Origin: an uncultured Clostridia bacterium
Lineage (GTDB): Bacteria > Bacillota > Clostridia > Oscillospirales > Oscillospiraceae
Reading direction: 5' to 3'
Length of the DNA stretch: 5,041 bases
NCBI GenBank assembly: GCA_947167725.1
Contig: CAMVJF010000141.1
Coordinates: 1-5,041 of the forward strand
The notes beneath the pieces were generated by a model that did not search any database, had not been told where the DNA came from, and saw nothing but the letters and a program-made list of their open reading frames with translations. Made by a program: the position numbers and the translations under genes. This document shows positions 1-5,041 of this stretch, piece after piece; the stretch's first letter is position 1, and each line of letters opens with the position of its first letter.

Positions 1-108
1 GTTCTTCAGCGGGCCTTCCCCTTCTTTCTTCCCGACCACCGCCGCCCAGCCGGAAAGCACGGGCGGATGCTCGAGCCGGACCGTCCGGCGGCCCATTCGT
101 TTTGACAT
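1..108 (-). CDS. spoVAD: Stage V sporulation protein AD, N-terminal 36 codons (cut by window edge)
   Basis: SpoVAD is a subunit of the SpoVA complex, which moves dipicolinic acid into the forespore and releases it at germination. Only the first 36 residues lie here; the gene runs off the left edge. The visible protein reads MSKRMGRRTVRLEHPP, then a variable stretch, then GKKEGEGPLKN. From memory this matches the start of Bacillus SpoVAD (GKQTWVFEHP ... GPKEKEGPLG) in spacing and in the EHP and KE-EGPL blocks. The ATG at 108 is chosen because AGAGAGGTG (115-123) lies 6 bases before it; the ATG at 96 has no such site. The gene usually follows spoVAC closely, but here the upstream neighbour is an unrelated reductase behind a terminator. 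The match rests on a short segment, but it is specific, and I know no better alternative. Confidence 0.82.
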   Translation of the reverse strand, partial: MSKRMGRRTVRLEHPPVLSGWAAVVGKKEGEGPLKN

Positions 109-114
109 CGTCAA

Positions 115-123
115 CACCTCTCT
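115..123 (-). promoter_or_regulatory. Ribosome binding site of spoVAD
   Basis: On the minus strand AGAGAGGTG lies 6 bases upstream of the ATG at 108. This fixes the start of the truncated spoVAD reading frame at the window edge, where homology alone could not decide between two in-frame ATGs. Confidence 0.75.
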
Positions 124-131
124 TTTGAGGA

Positions 132-160
132 TAGTGTTTCCGGGACCGGGAAAAATATGA
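132..160 (-). promoter_or_regulatory. Candidate forespore (SigG/SigF-type) promoter for spoVAD
   Basis: On the minus strand TCATA (160-156) is followed after 17 bases by AACACTA (138-132). The SigG consensus is roughly GHATR, 17-18 bases, CATNHTA, so the -35 box fits at 4 of 5 positions and the -10 box at 5 of 7. The spoVA operon of Bacillus subtilis is SigG-dependent, which makes such a promoter expected. The start point would fall near 125, just before the ribosome binding site, giving a very short leader. No SigA-type promoter is visible between the upstream terminator and spoVAD. The match is weak. Confidence 0.35.
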
Positions 161-196
161 ATGCATGCGGGCCGGCGGTCGCTGTCCGATCAAATC

Positions 197-230
197 AAAA
201 AACGGGTATGGCCGAAGCCATACCCGTTTT
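197..230 (-). terminator. Rho-independent terminator of the reductase transcription unit
   Basis: Positions 217-230 and 199-212 form a perfect 14-bp stem with a 4-base loop, read on the minus strand as GGGTATGGC, TTCG, GCCATACCC plus flanking A-T pairs. It is followed by six T residues (202-197). The UUCG-type tetraloop makes the hairpin very stable. It begins about 21 bases after the reductase stop codon and separates this gene from spoVAD. In the other direction the T-run is only four bases, and no plus-strand gene needs it. Confidence 0.92.
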
Positions 231-251
231 CGATGGTGTTGGGATCCGCGG

Positions 252-2312
252 TCAGATGCGCATGCAGACGTCCCAGGCACGCCACACGACGGTGCGCAGG
301 TTGCCGATGGCAACGCAGTCGCCGACGCGGTGGACGTGAGCGGCCTTCTCGCCGATCGGGGCGGGAACGAAGCCGATGCCGTTGATGACGGCGTCGCACT
401 CCTGCTTGAAGGTGCCGTCCGGCGTCTTGATCATGCAGTAACCGTCGCCGATCTCGGTGATCGTGCTGTGCAGATACACGGGAACCTTGTGGTACTCCAT
501 CGCGTCGCGCAGGAAGGAGGTGTTGGCAAGGCAGGTGGCCTGCGCCGCGACGAGGTCGTTGCCGTACTCGACGATGACCGGGTGCTTGCCCGCCAGGACC
601 AGGTCGTAGGCCGCCTCGCAGGAGGACTGGCCGCCGCCGAGGAAGACGATCTTGTCGCCCTCGACCTTCTTCTCGCGGAGCAGCTCGCGGAAGGTGCGGG
701 TCTTCTCAAAGCCCTTGATCTGGGGCATCGTTCTGGGAACGGAGCCGGTGCAGACGATGATCTCGTCAAAGCCGCGCTTGATGGTGCCGAGATCGTTGAC
801 CTCGGTGTTGAAGCGGACTTCCACGCCGGCCTTCTTGATCTCGTTCTCGTACCAGCGGAGCAGCTGCTTGTCGTTCTCCTTGAAGGTCATCGCGGAGGCC
901 GTGAGGAACAGGCCGCCGAGCTTGTCTTCCTTCTCGAAGATGACCGGGTTGTGGCCGCGCTTCTTGAGCACGAGCGCGCACTCCATGCCGCCGACGCCGC
1001 CGCCGATGATGGCGACCTTCTTCGGGTTCTTGGTCGGGACGATCTTGTAGCGCTTGCGCTGCATCGTGGGCGGGTTCAGCGCGCAGCGGGCGAGGTGCAG
1101 GGAGTCGCCCAGGGACTGGATGTTCTCGGTTCCCTCGAACTTGGCGAAGTTGAAGCAGCCGTTGTGGCAGCGGATGCAGGGACGGATCTCGTCCTCGCGG
1201 CCTTCCTTGATCTTGGTGACCCAGTTCTCGTCGACCAGGTTCTGACGGGCGATGGCCACGGCGTCCAGACGGCCGGCGGCGATCTCCTCGGCGGCCTTGA
1301 CCGGATCCATGCGGCCGGCGCAGGCGACGGGGATATCGATGAACTGACGGATGTGCTCGACGTCAGCCAGGTTGCAGTTGTCGGGCATGTACTGTGGCGG
1401 ATGAGCCCAGTACCAGGCGTCGTAGGTGCCGTTGTCGCAGTTGAGGAAGGCATAGCCGGCATCCTGCAGGATCTTGACGGCCTTCTCGGACTCGGCCATG
1501 TCGCGGCCGAACTCGACGAAGTCCTCGCCGGGCATGGCGCCCTTGCGCCAGCCCTTGGTGCAGGAGCGGACGGAGTAACGCAGGGAGACGGGGAAGTCGT
1601 CGCCGGCCTGCTTGTGGATCTCCTGAACGATCTCGGTGGCGAAGCGCAGACGGTTCTCCAGAGAGCCGCCGTACTGGTCGGTACGGAAGTTCATGTTCGC
1701 GATGGCGAACTGGTCGAGGTTGTAGCCCTCGTGGACGGCGTGGATCTCAACGCCGTCGACACCGGCCTCGCGGAGCTTCTTGGCGGTGGCGCCGAAGTGC
1801 CACACCATCTCCTGGATCTCCTCGATGGTGAAGGGACGGGAGGTCAGGCCGTCGGCCCAGCGGTTGGGCGTGGCGGAAGCGGAGGCGCAGGCGTACTGAA
1901 CGTCGACGACAGGGCTGGCCAGCTTGTTGAGGAGGTCGTTCTTGCCGAGAGCGGCCATCCAGCCGGTGACGGCCATCGAACGGCCGAAGCCGCCGGCGAG
2001 CTGAATGAAGAGCTTGCCGCCGGTCTTGTGGTACTCGTCCATGTAGGGCTTGAGCACGCGGTACATCTGGCGGTTGGAGTCGAGCCACTTTCTGCCCATG
2101 GTGTCGCGGATGACCTGCATGCCGGGCAGAACCAGGCCGACGCCGTCCTTGGCACGCTGGAGCAGGAAGTCGGCGCCCTCAATGTCAAAGTGAGACGGCT
2201 CGAGCCAGCCGAAAATGGTGGTGCCGCCCATGGAGCACTGAACAATGCGGTTGGGAATCTCTACCTCTCCGATTTTGAACGGAGTAAACAGAGCTTCATA
2301 CTTCTGGTTCAT
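252..2312 (-). CDS. Enoate reductase-like flavoenzyme (FMN / 4Fe-4S / FAD, Old Yellow Enzyme family)
   Basis: This 686-residue protein belongs to the group that includes 2,4-dienoyl-CoA reductase, 2-enoate reductase (Enr, FldZ) and the bile acid enzymes BaiCD and BaiH. These use NAD(P)H to reduce C=C bonds conjugated to a carbonyl. Residues 1-375 form the FMN barrel (ALFTPFKIGEVEIPNRIV; HAVHEGYNLDQF at 191-202; RTDQYGGSLENRLRF at 210-224). Cysteines 379, 382, 386 and 410 would hold the 4Fe-4S cluster. Residues 431-686 carry an FAD-binding GGGVGG (437-442) and a second dinucleotide site, GGGQSSCE (559-566). The acidic E582 after the second site suggests NADH rather than NADPH. The HEGY motif and GTYDAWYWAHPP (295-306) point to the enoate reductase branch, but the substrate cannot be read from the sequence. 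Full length, with no signal peptide, so cytoplasmic. The ATG at 2312 follows AAAGGGG by 7 bases. It is the second gene of a two-gene unit. Confidence 0.9.
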   Translation of the reverse strand: MNQKYEALFTPFKIGEVEIPNRIVQCSMGGTTIFGWLEPSHFDIEGADFLLQRAKDGVGLVLPGMQVIRDTMGRKWLDSNRQMYRVLKPYMDEYHKTGGKLFIQLAGGFGRSMAVTGWMAALGKNDLLNKLASPVVDVQYACASASATPNRWADGLTSRPFTIEEIQEMVWHFGATAKKLREAGVDGVEIHAVHEGYNLDQFAIANMNFRTDQYGGSLENRLRFATEIVQEIHKQAGDDFPVSLRYSVRSCTKGWRKGAMPGEDFVEFGRDMAESEKAVKILQDAGYAFLNCDNGTYDAWYWAHPPQYMPDNCNLADVEHIRQFIDIPVACAGRMDPVKAAEEIAAGRLDAVAIARQNLVDENWVTKIKEGREDEIRPCIRCHNGCFNFAKFEGTENIQSLGDSLHLARCALNPPTMQRKRYKIVPTKNPKKVAIIGGGVGGMECALVLKKRGHNPVIFEKEDKLGGLFLTASAMTFKENDKQLLRWYENEIKKAGVEVRFNTEVNDLGTIKRGFDEIIVCTGSVPRTMPQIKGFEKTRTFRELLREKKVEGDKIVFLGGGQSSCEAAYDLVLAGKHPVIVEYGNDLVAAQATCLANTSFLRDAMEYHKVPVYLHSTITEIGDGYCMIKTPDGTFKQECDAVINGIGFVPAPIGEKAAHVHRVGDCVAIGNLRTVVWRAWDVCMRI

Positions 2313-2319
2313 AGTGTAT

Positions 2320-2326
2320 CCCCTTT
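2320..2326 (-). promoter_or_regulatory. Ribosome binding site of the reductase gene
   Basis: AAAGGGG on the minus strand lies 7 bases before the ATG at 2312. No promoter is visible in the 44 bases separating this gene from the preceding small gene, so the reductase is probably translated from a shared transcript. Confidence 0.75.
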
Positions 2327-2356
2327 ACAAATTTTAGTTTTCCGGTAGCGGCTTCT

Positions 2357-2563
2357 TTACGGAAGCAGAGCTCTCACAAAGTCGATCGGCCACATGAGCA
2401 GATCGCCGAGAAGACGGACCTTGTCAAGGATCGCAAGGAAAAGATCCTCTCCGAGGATCTCAAACAGCTTTTCCTGAGCAGCGTCGGTCTTGAGCACCTT
2501 GGCCAGAAGATAGCCCACACCGCCGAGGCAGGCGATGACAAGCAGCTTCTTTGCTTTCTTCAT
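2357..2563 (-). CDS. Small hypothetical membrane-associated protein (68 residues)
   Basis: I do not recognise this protein. It starts with a basic MKKAKK, then a hydrophobic, glycine-containing stretch LLVIACLGGVGYLLAKVL (7-24) that would make one membrane helix. The remainder alternates acidic or basic residues with leucines (EKLFEILGEDLFLAILDKV, then WPIDFVRALLP) and looks like one or two amphipathic helices. It is probably a real gene: AGGAGGGG (2573-2580) sits 9 bases before the ATG, a strong promoter lies just upstream, and the composition is protein-like. It is first in a unit with the enoate reductase-like gene, 44 bases downstream. It could anchor or assist the enzyme at the membrane, but that is only inference from position. 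An uncleaved N-terminal anchor seems likelier than a cleaved signal. Confidence 0.75.
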   Translation of the reverse strand: MKKAKKLLVIACLGGVGYLLAKVLKTDAAQEKLFEILGEDLFLAILDKVRLLGDLLMWPIDFVRALLP

Positions 2564-2572
2564 GAATGTGTT

Positions 2573-2580
2573 CCCCTCCT
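2573..2580 (-). promoter_or_regulatory. Ribosome binding site of the 68-residue gene
   Basis: AGGAGGGG on the minus strand lies 9 bases before the ATG at 2563. It is close to the ideal anti-16S complement and is the main evidence that this short reading frame is translated. Confidence 0.8.
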
Positions 2581-2598
2581 GTTGATATTTTGATTTTA

Positions 2599-2626
2599 GG
2601 CATACGCACGGTTAAACCATGATACC
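2599..2626 (-). promoter_or_regulatory. Imperfect inverted repeat at the transcription start, possible operator
   Basis: The core on the minus strand is CATGGTTTAACCGTG (2621-2607), an inverted repeat of 7-base arms around a central T with one mismatch. An outer pair, GGTAT (2626-2622) and ATGCC (2603-2599), extends it with a 3-base offset. It begins 3 bases after the -10 box and covers the presumed start point near 2623. That is where a repressor would block transcription. As RNA, the same bases could form a small hairpin at the 5' end of the leader. I cannot assign it to a regulator family. Confidence 0.4.
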
Positions 2627-2629
2627 TGT

Positions 2630-2658
2630 ATTATATCTATTCCCTCTGCGCGGGTCAA
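2630..2658 (-). promoter_or_regulatory. SigA-type promoter of the small-protein/reductase unit
   Basis: On the minus strand TTGACC (2658-2653) and TATAAT (2635-2630) are separated by exactly 17 bases. The -10 box is a perfect consensus and the -35 box matches at 5 of 6 positions. An A-run (AAAAAAA) just upstream of the -35 box may add an UP-element effect. Transcription would start near 2623, leaving a leader of about 60 bases before the ATG at 2563. The location between the pot terminator and the small gene is what an independent promoter would require. Confidence 0.9.
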
Positions 2659-2714
2659 CATTTTTTTGCGGATATTTAGATAGATTGGCATAAAGTGTAT
2701 AAATGGCTCCAAAC

Positions 2715-2755
2715 AAAAACTGTGAGAAGCTCACAAAAATGAGAGCCTCTCACAG
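2715..2755 (-). terminator. Rho-independent terminator of the pot operon
   Basis: On the minus strand CTGTGAGAGGCTC (2755-2743) pairs with GAGCTTCTCACAG (2732-2720) in a 13-bp stem that includes one G-T wobble. The 10-base loop is AT-rich, and TTTTT (2719-2715) follows. It begins about 38 bases after the potD stop codon. A T-run also lies on the other side (plus strand 2760-2764), four bases from the stem, so weak activity in both directions is possible, but no plus-strand gene approaches it. Confidence 0.9.
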
Positions 2756-2774
2756 GTCGTTTTTCACAAAAAAG

Positions 2775-2797
2775 TTATGTTAACAATATTATGTTAA
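2775..2797. repeat. Short direct repeat and AT-rich dyad overlapping the potD stop codon
   Basis: The 9-mer TTATGTTAA occurs on the plus strand at 2775-2783 and again at 2789-2797, a 14-base period. Between them TTAACA and TGTTAA arms also form a 6-base inverted repeat around TAATAT on the minus strand. The second copy includes the potD stop codon. It may be a chance feature of AT-rich DNA. Confidence 0.5.
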
Positions 2798-3906
2798 GCG
2801 ATTTTCAGCGATTCCCAAAGCGTGTTGACAAAATCCAGGGTCTCGGGGTCGAGGTTCTGGTAGGCGTATTCGTTGTAGAGCTTGCTGAAATCCTCGATGC
2901 CGGGATACAGGATCTCCATGGCCTCCTCGCCCAGCTCCTCGCGGTACTCCTCGTTCTCGTAGACGAGGGCGTTCGGGGAGGCGTAGTAGATATATTCGGC
3001 GTTGGCGACGGCCGGCTCCTCGGAGAGCATGTAGTTGATGAAGATCTCCGCAAGCTCCTTGTGCTGGCAGCAGGAGGGGATGCACATCGCGTCGACGAAA
3101 TAGTTCGTGCGCTCGGGGTAGTAGAAGCGCAGATCCACGCCCTCGGCCTGGGCGTCGAGCATCGTGAAGTAGTCGCCCGCGTAATAGGCGCCGACGGCGG
3201 CCTCGCCGCTCTCCATCATGTTGTAGATCTCGTCCATGACGTAGCTCTTGACCAGCGGGGCCTGGGTCTTGAGCTCGGCCAGGGCGCGCTCCCACTCGGC
3301 GCGGTCGGTCGTGTTGACGTCGATGCCGAGCTTGTACATCGCGGTGGCAAAGGCGTCGCGGGAGTTGTTGAACTGCACGATGTTGCCCTTGTACTTCTCG
3401 TTCCACATCAGATCCCAGCCCCGGGCGTCGGCCTCGTCGACGACGGAGGCGTTATAGATCACGCCCACCACGCCGTAGGTGTAGGGCACGGAGTAGGTGT
3501 CCTGGGGGTCGTAGTACAGACCGCGGAAGCTCTCGTCGATATACTCGTAGTTCGGGATGTTGGCGAAGTCCAGCGGCAGGAGCATGTTTTCCTGGGCCAG
3601 GCGCGCAATCATATAGTCCGAGGGGATGATCACATCGTAGCTCACGGCGCCGGAGGACAGCTTGGCGTACATGTCCTCGTTGCTGGCGTAGGTCGTGTAG
3701 TTGACCTTCACCTTCTGGCCGTAGGTCTCCCTGTACCACTGCTCAAAGGCCTTGATCGTGTTGAGAGAATCCTCCGAGCCGTCGGAGATATACTCGCCCC
3801 AGTTGTAGACGTTGAGCGTCAGCGTGTCGGACGAGCCGCAGCCGGAGAGCGCGCAGAGCGCGAGCAGCATCACGGCGGCAAGCAGAACGGAAAGCGTTTT
3901 TTTCAT
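2794..3906 (-). CDS. potD: Polyamine (spermidine/putrescine) ABC transporter substrate-binding lipoprotein
   Basis: This is the extracellular receptor that binds polyamine and hands it to the PotB/PotC channel. The 370-residue protein begins with a lipoprotein signal, MKKTLSVLLAAVMLLALCAL, and a lipobox LSGC, so Cys23 should be lipidated. Family motifs follow in order: VYNWGEYISDG (33-43), SNEDMYAKL (75-83), YDVIIPSDY (90-98), VPYTYGVVGVIYN (140-152), KYKGNIV (171-177) and NYFVDAMCIP (268-277). The ATG at 3906 is preferred over a GTG at 3930, because AAGGAGG (3915-3921) stands 8 bases before it and the signal peptide then starts correctly. It is the last gene of the operon, 20 bases after potC, and is followed by a terminator. 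Residues that line the polyamine pocket in E. coli PotD are partly changed, so the preferred polyamine is uncertain. Confidence 0.93.
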   Translation of the reverse strand: MKKTLSVLLAAVMLLALCALSGCGSSDTLTLNVYNWGEYISDGSEDSLNTIKAFEQWYRETYGQKVKVNYTTYASNEDMYAKLSSGAVSYDVIIPSDYMIARLAQENMLLPLDFANIPNYEYIDESFRGLYYDPQDTYSVPYTYGVVGVIYNASVVDEADARGWDLMWNEKYKGNIVQFNNSRDAFATAMYKLGIDVNTTDRAEWERALAELKTQAPLVKSYVMDEIYNMMESGEAAVGAYYAGDYFTMLDAQAEGVDLRFYYPERTNYFVDAMCIPSCCQHKELAEIFINYMLSEEPAVANAEYIYYASPNALVYENEEYREELGEEAMEILYPGIEDFSKLYNEYAYQNLDPETLDFVNTLWESLKIA

Positions 3907-3914
3907 TGTCATAT

Positions 3915-3921
3915 CCTCCTT
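3915..3921 (-). promoter_or_regulatory. Ribosome binding site that sets the potD start
   Basis: AAGGAGG on the minus strand lies 8 bases from the ATG at 3906. It lies only 2 bases from the nearer in-frame ATG at 3912, too close to use, and it falls downstream of the GTG at 3930. It therefore selects the start that gives a canonical lipoprotein signal. Confidence 0.88.
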
Positions 3922-3926
3922 ATTCG

Positions 3927-4769
3927 TCACGCGGCGGGCCGGGTCCTGCGCGCCCTCTTTTTCTCACGCGCCGTGCGGACAGCCTTCGCGGTATCCGAGT
4001 CGGTGAGATTGGAGAGCAGCAGCAGGAACAGGATCACGAAGAAGATGATCGTCGCAAGTGCGTACATCTTCGGCGTGACGGTTTTTTTCGTCATGTTGTA
4101 GATGCGGATCGGCAGCGTCTGGAAGCCGTTGCCGGAGGTGAAATAGCTGATGACAAAGTCGTCGAGCGAGAGCGTGAATGCCATGATGAGGCCGGTGATG
4201 ATGCCCGGCATGATCTCGGGCACCTCGACCTTCAGGAAGGCGCGCATCGGCGTGCATCCCAGGTCCATCGCCGCCTCGGGCAGCGCCTTGTCCATCTGCT
4301 GGAGCTTGGGCAGCACCTGCAGGATCACATAGGGCAGGCAGAAGGTGATGTGCGCGATGAGCATGGTCACGAAGTTCAGGCTCGTCGCGGCGCCGAACAG
4401 GCGTCCGACAAAGACGAACATCAGCATCAGCGAGATGCCGGTGATGATATCCGGGTTGATCATGGGGATGTTCGTCACGGTGTCCATCGCGGCGCGCATG
4501 TAGCGGTTTTTGAGCTTGTGGATGCCGACGGCCGCGGCTGTGCCCATGACGGTGGAGATCAGCGCCGCGGAGGCGGCGAGGATCAGGGTGTTGCGCACAG
4601 CGCCGAGCGTCTCGGAATCGCGGAAGAGCTCGCGGTACCAGTGGAGGGAAAACTCGGAAAAGACGGCGAGGCTCTTGGAGTCGTTGAAGGAGAACACCAG
4701 CAGGATCGCGATCGGCGCGAAGAGGAAAAGCATCACAAGGCCGGTATAGATCTTGGAAGCGGTTTTCAT
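3927..4769 (-). CDS. potC: Polyamine ABC transporter permease
   Basis: This is one of the two inner-membrane subunits that form the polyamine channel. The 280-residue protein is a typical length for PotC/PotI permeases. It has about six hydrophobic segments, near residues 9-27, 60-82, 106-126, 132-152, 188-206 and 237-254. The cytoplasmic EAA loop that docks on the ATPase is clear: EAAMDLGCTPMRAFLKVEVP (165-184), followed by PGIITG. Other family signatures are TNIPMINPDIITGISLM (99-115) and SLDDFVISYF (201-210). The C-terminus is a short, very basic tail (KKRARRTRP). I take the ATG at 4769, 6 bases after GGGGAGGGG; a GTG at 4790 would add seven residues and overlap the potB stop. It lies between potB and potD, which supports PotC over other binding-protein-dependent permeases. 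Confidence 0.93.
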   Translation of the reverse strand: MKTASKIYTGLVMLFLFAPIAILLVFSFNDSKSLAVFSEFSLHWYRELFRDSETLGAVRNTLILAASAALISTVMGTAAAVGIHKLKNRYMRAAMDTVTNIPMINPDIITGISLMLMFVFVGRLFGAATSLNFVTMLIAHITFCLPYVILQVLPKLQQMDKALPEAAMDLGCTPMRAFLKVEVPEIMPGIITGLIMAFTLSLDDFVISYFTSGNGFQTLPIRIYNMTKKTVTPKMYALATIIFFVILFLLLLSNLTDSDTAKAVRTAREKKRARRTRPAA

Positions 4770-4775
4770 TGTCGT

Positions 4776-4784
4776 CCCCTCCCC
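4776..4784 (-). promoter_or_regulatory. Ribosome binding site that sets the potC start
   Basis: GGGGAGGGG on the minus strand is 6 bases from the ATG at 4769 and begins just after the potB stop codon. The alternative GTG at 4790 lies upstream of this site, so it would leave the site unused. Confidence 0.8.
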
Positions 4785-4786
4785 TC

Positions 4787-5041
4787 TCACACGGCGGCGC
4801 GCCTGTTGGCGAAACGCTGCATGAAGGCCATGCCGATGAGCAGGATGACCATGAGGATGAAGGCGATGGCGGCGGCGAAGTGCAGGTTGTTGGCCGCGTA
4901 CTGGCCCTCGATGGCGTCGCCGATCAGGTAAAACTTGCCGTTGCCGAGCTTCTGGGAGATGTAGAAGGTGGAGATGGAGGGGATCAGCACCATGTTGACC
5001 CCGGAGATCACGCCCGGCAGGCTCAGCGGCCAGATCACGCG
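4787..5041 (-). CDS. potB: Polyamine ABC transporter permease, C-terminal part (cut by window edge)
   Basis: Only the last 84 codons are present; the gene enters from the right edge. The visible part starts just after the conserved EAA region with VIWPLSLPGVISGVNMVLIP, which corresponds to the PLSLPGIIAG block of PotB/PotH. It continues with LGNGKFYLIGDAIEGQY, matching the LGGGKTxMIGNLI segment. Two hydrophobic stretches follow the family pattern, one in the PGVISG...IPSISTFYI region and a final one (AAAIAFILMVILLIGMAF), with a short basic end, RFANRR. It stops 17 bases before potC. PotB pairs with PotC to form the channel. The ATPase gene potA would be expected further upstream, outside the window. 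Confidence 0.9.
   Translation of the reverse strand, partial: RVIWPLSLPGVISGVNMVLIPSISTFYISQKLGNGKFYLIGDAIEGQYAANNLHFAAAIAFILMVILLIGMAFMQRFANRRAAV

Noticed and set aside
91..116. TTGACG overlapping the spoVAD start as a -35 box
   Set aside because: No -10-like sequence occurs 16-18 bases downstream; that region is GC-rich coding sequence.
165..2348. A plus-strand open frame of 727 codons opposite the reductase gene
   Set aside because: It is the antisense image of a GC-rich, strongly biased gene. The encoded chain is a monotonous string of leucine, valine, alanine, aspartate and glycine with no recognisable domain. It also reads across both the terminator hairpin and the reductase start, while the minus strand has full-length flavoenzyme motifs and a good ribosome binding site.
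2357..2563. Lipobox-like VIAC (residues 9-12) in the 68-residue protein
   Set aside because: The four residues fit a lipobox, but only about five hydrophobic residues precede the cysteine, too short for a lipoprotein signal. The hydrophobic stretch also continues well past it. A membrane helix is the simpler reading.
2685..2705. TTGGCATAAAGTGTATAAA on the plus strand as a promoter
   Set aside because: The -35-like and -10-like pieces are only 7 bases apart, the -12 GC needed for a SigN promoter is missing, and no plus-strand gene follows.
2791..4931. Long plus-strand open frames opposite potD and potC (436 and 341 codons)
   Set aside because: Both are low-complexity shadows rich in valine, leucine, histidine, aspartate or glutamate and arginine. 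They cross gene boundaries of the real operon and have no supporting ribosome binding site, whereas PotD and PotC motifs are clear on the other strand.

Overview
The window looks like chromosomal DNA of a GC-rich, spore-forming clostridium (Bacillota, Clostridia; perhaps Oscillospiraceae or a relative). The reasons are a recognisable SpoVAD N-terminus at the left edge, strong purine-rich ribosome binding sites before every gene, a Gram-positive style lipoprotein signal on the binding protein, and GC-rich coding DNA separated by an AT-rich intergenic region. The family is an inference; spore formation is the better supported part. All genes I can support lie on the minus strand, so the window reads biologically from right to left.

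Right part (5041 to 2794): the end of a polyamine ABC transporter operon in the order potB (C-terminal part only), potC, potD. The gaps are 17 and 20 bases and each gap holds a strong ribosome binding site. A hairpin with a T-run (2715-2755) ends the operon. The ATPase gene potA would be expected beyond the right edge. PotB and PotC form the membrane channel, and PotD is the lipid-anchored receptor that captures polyamine outside the cell.

Middle (about 2793 to 197): the AT-rich gap of 230 bases holds the pot terminator, a near-perfect housekeeping promoter (TTGACC, 17 bases, TATAAT) and, over its presumed start point, an imperfect inverted repeat that could be an operator. This promoter drives a 68-residue membrane-type protein of unknown function and, 44 bases further on, a 686-residue flavoenzyme with an FMN barrel, a 4Fe-4S cluster and an FAD/NAD module. 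The enzyme is of the 2-enoate reductase / 2,4-dienoyl-CoA reductase kind and reduces activated C=C bonds. A 14-bp hairpin with a T-run (197-230) closes this two-gene unit.

Left edge (108 to 1): the first 36 codons of spoVAD, which encodes a subunit of the SpoVA channel for dipicolinic acid in spores. It has its own ribosome binding site and a weak candidate forespore promoter. It is not preceded by spoVAC.

I see no RNA gene, mobile element or CRISPR array, and no clearly new defence or metabolic system. The least explained item is the small membrane protein paired with the ene-reductase under one promoter and possible operator.
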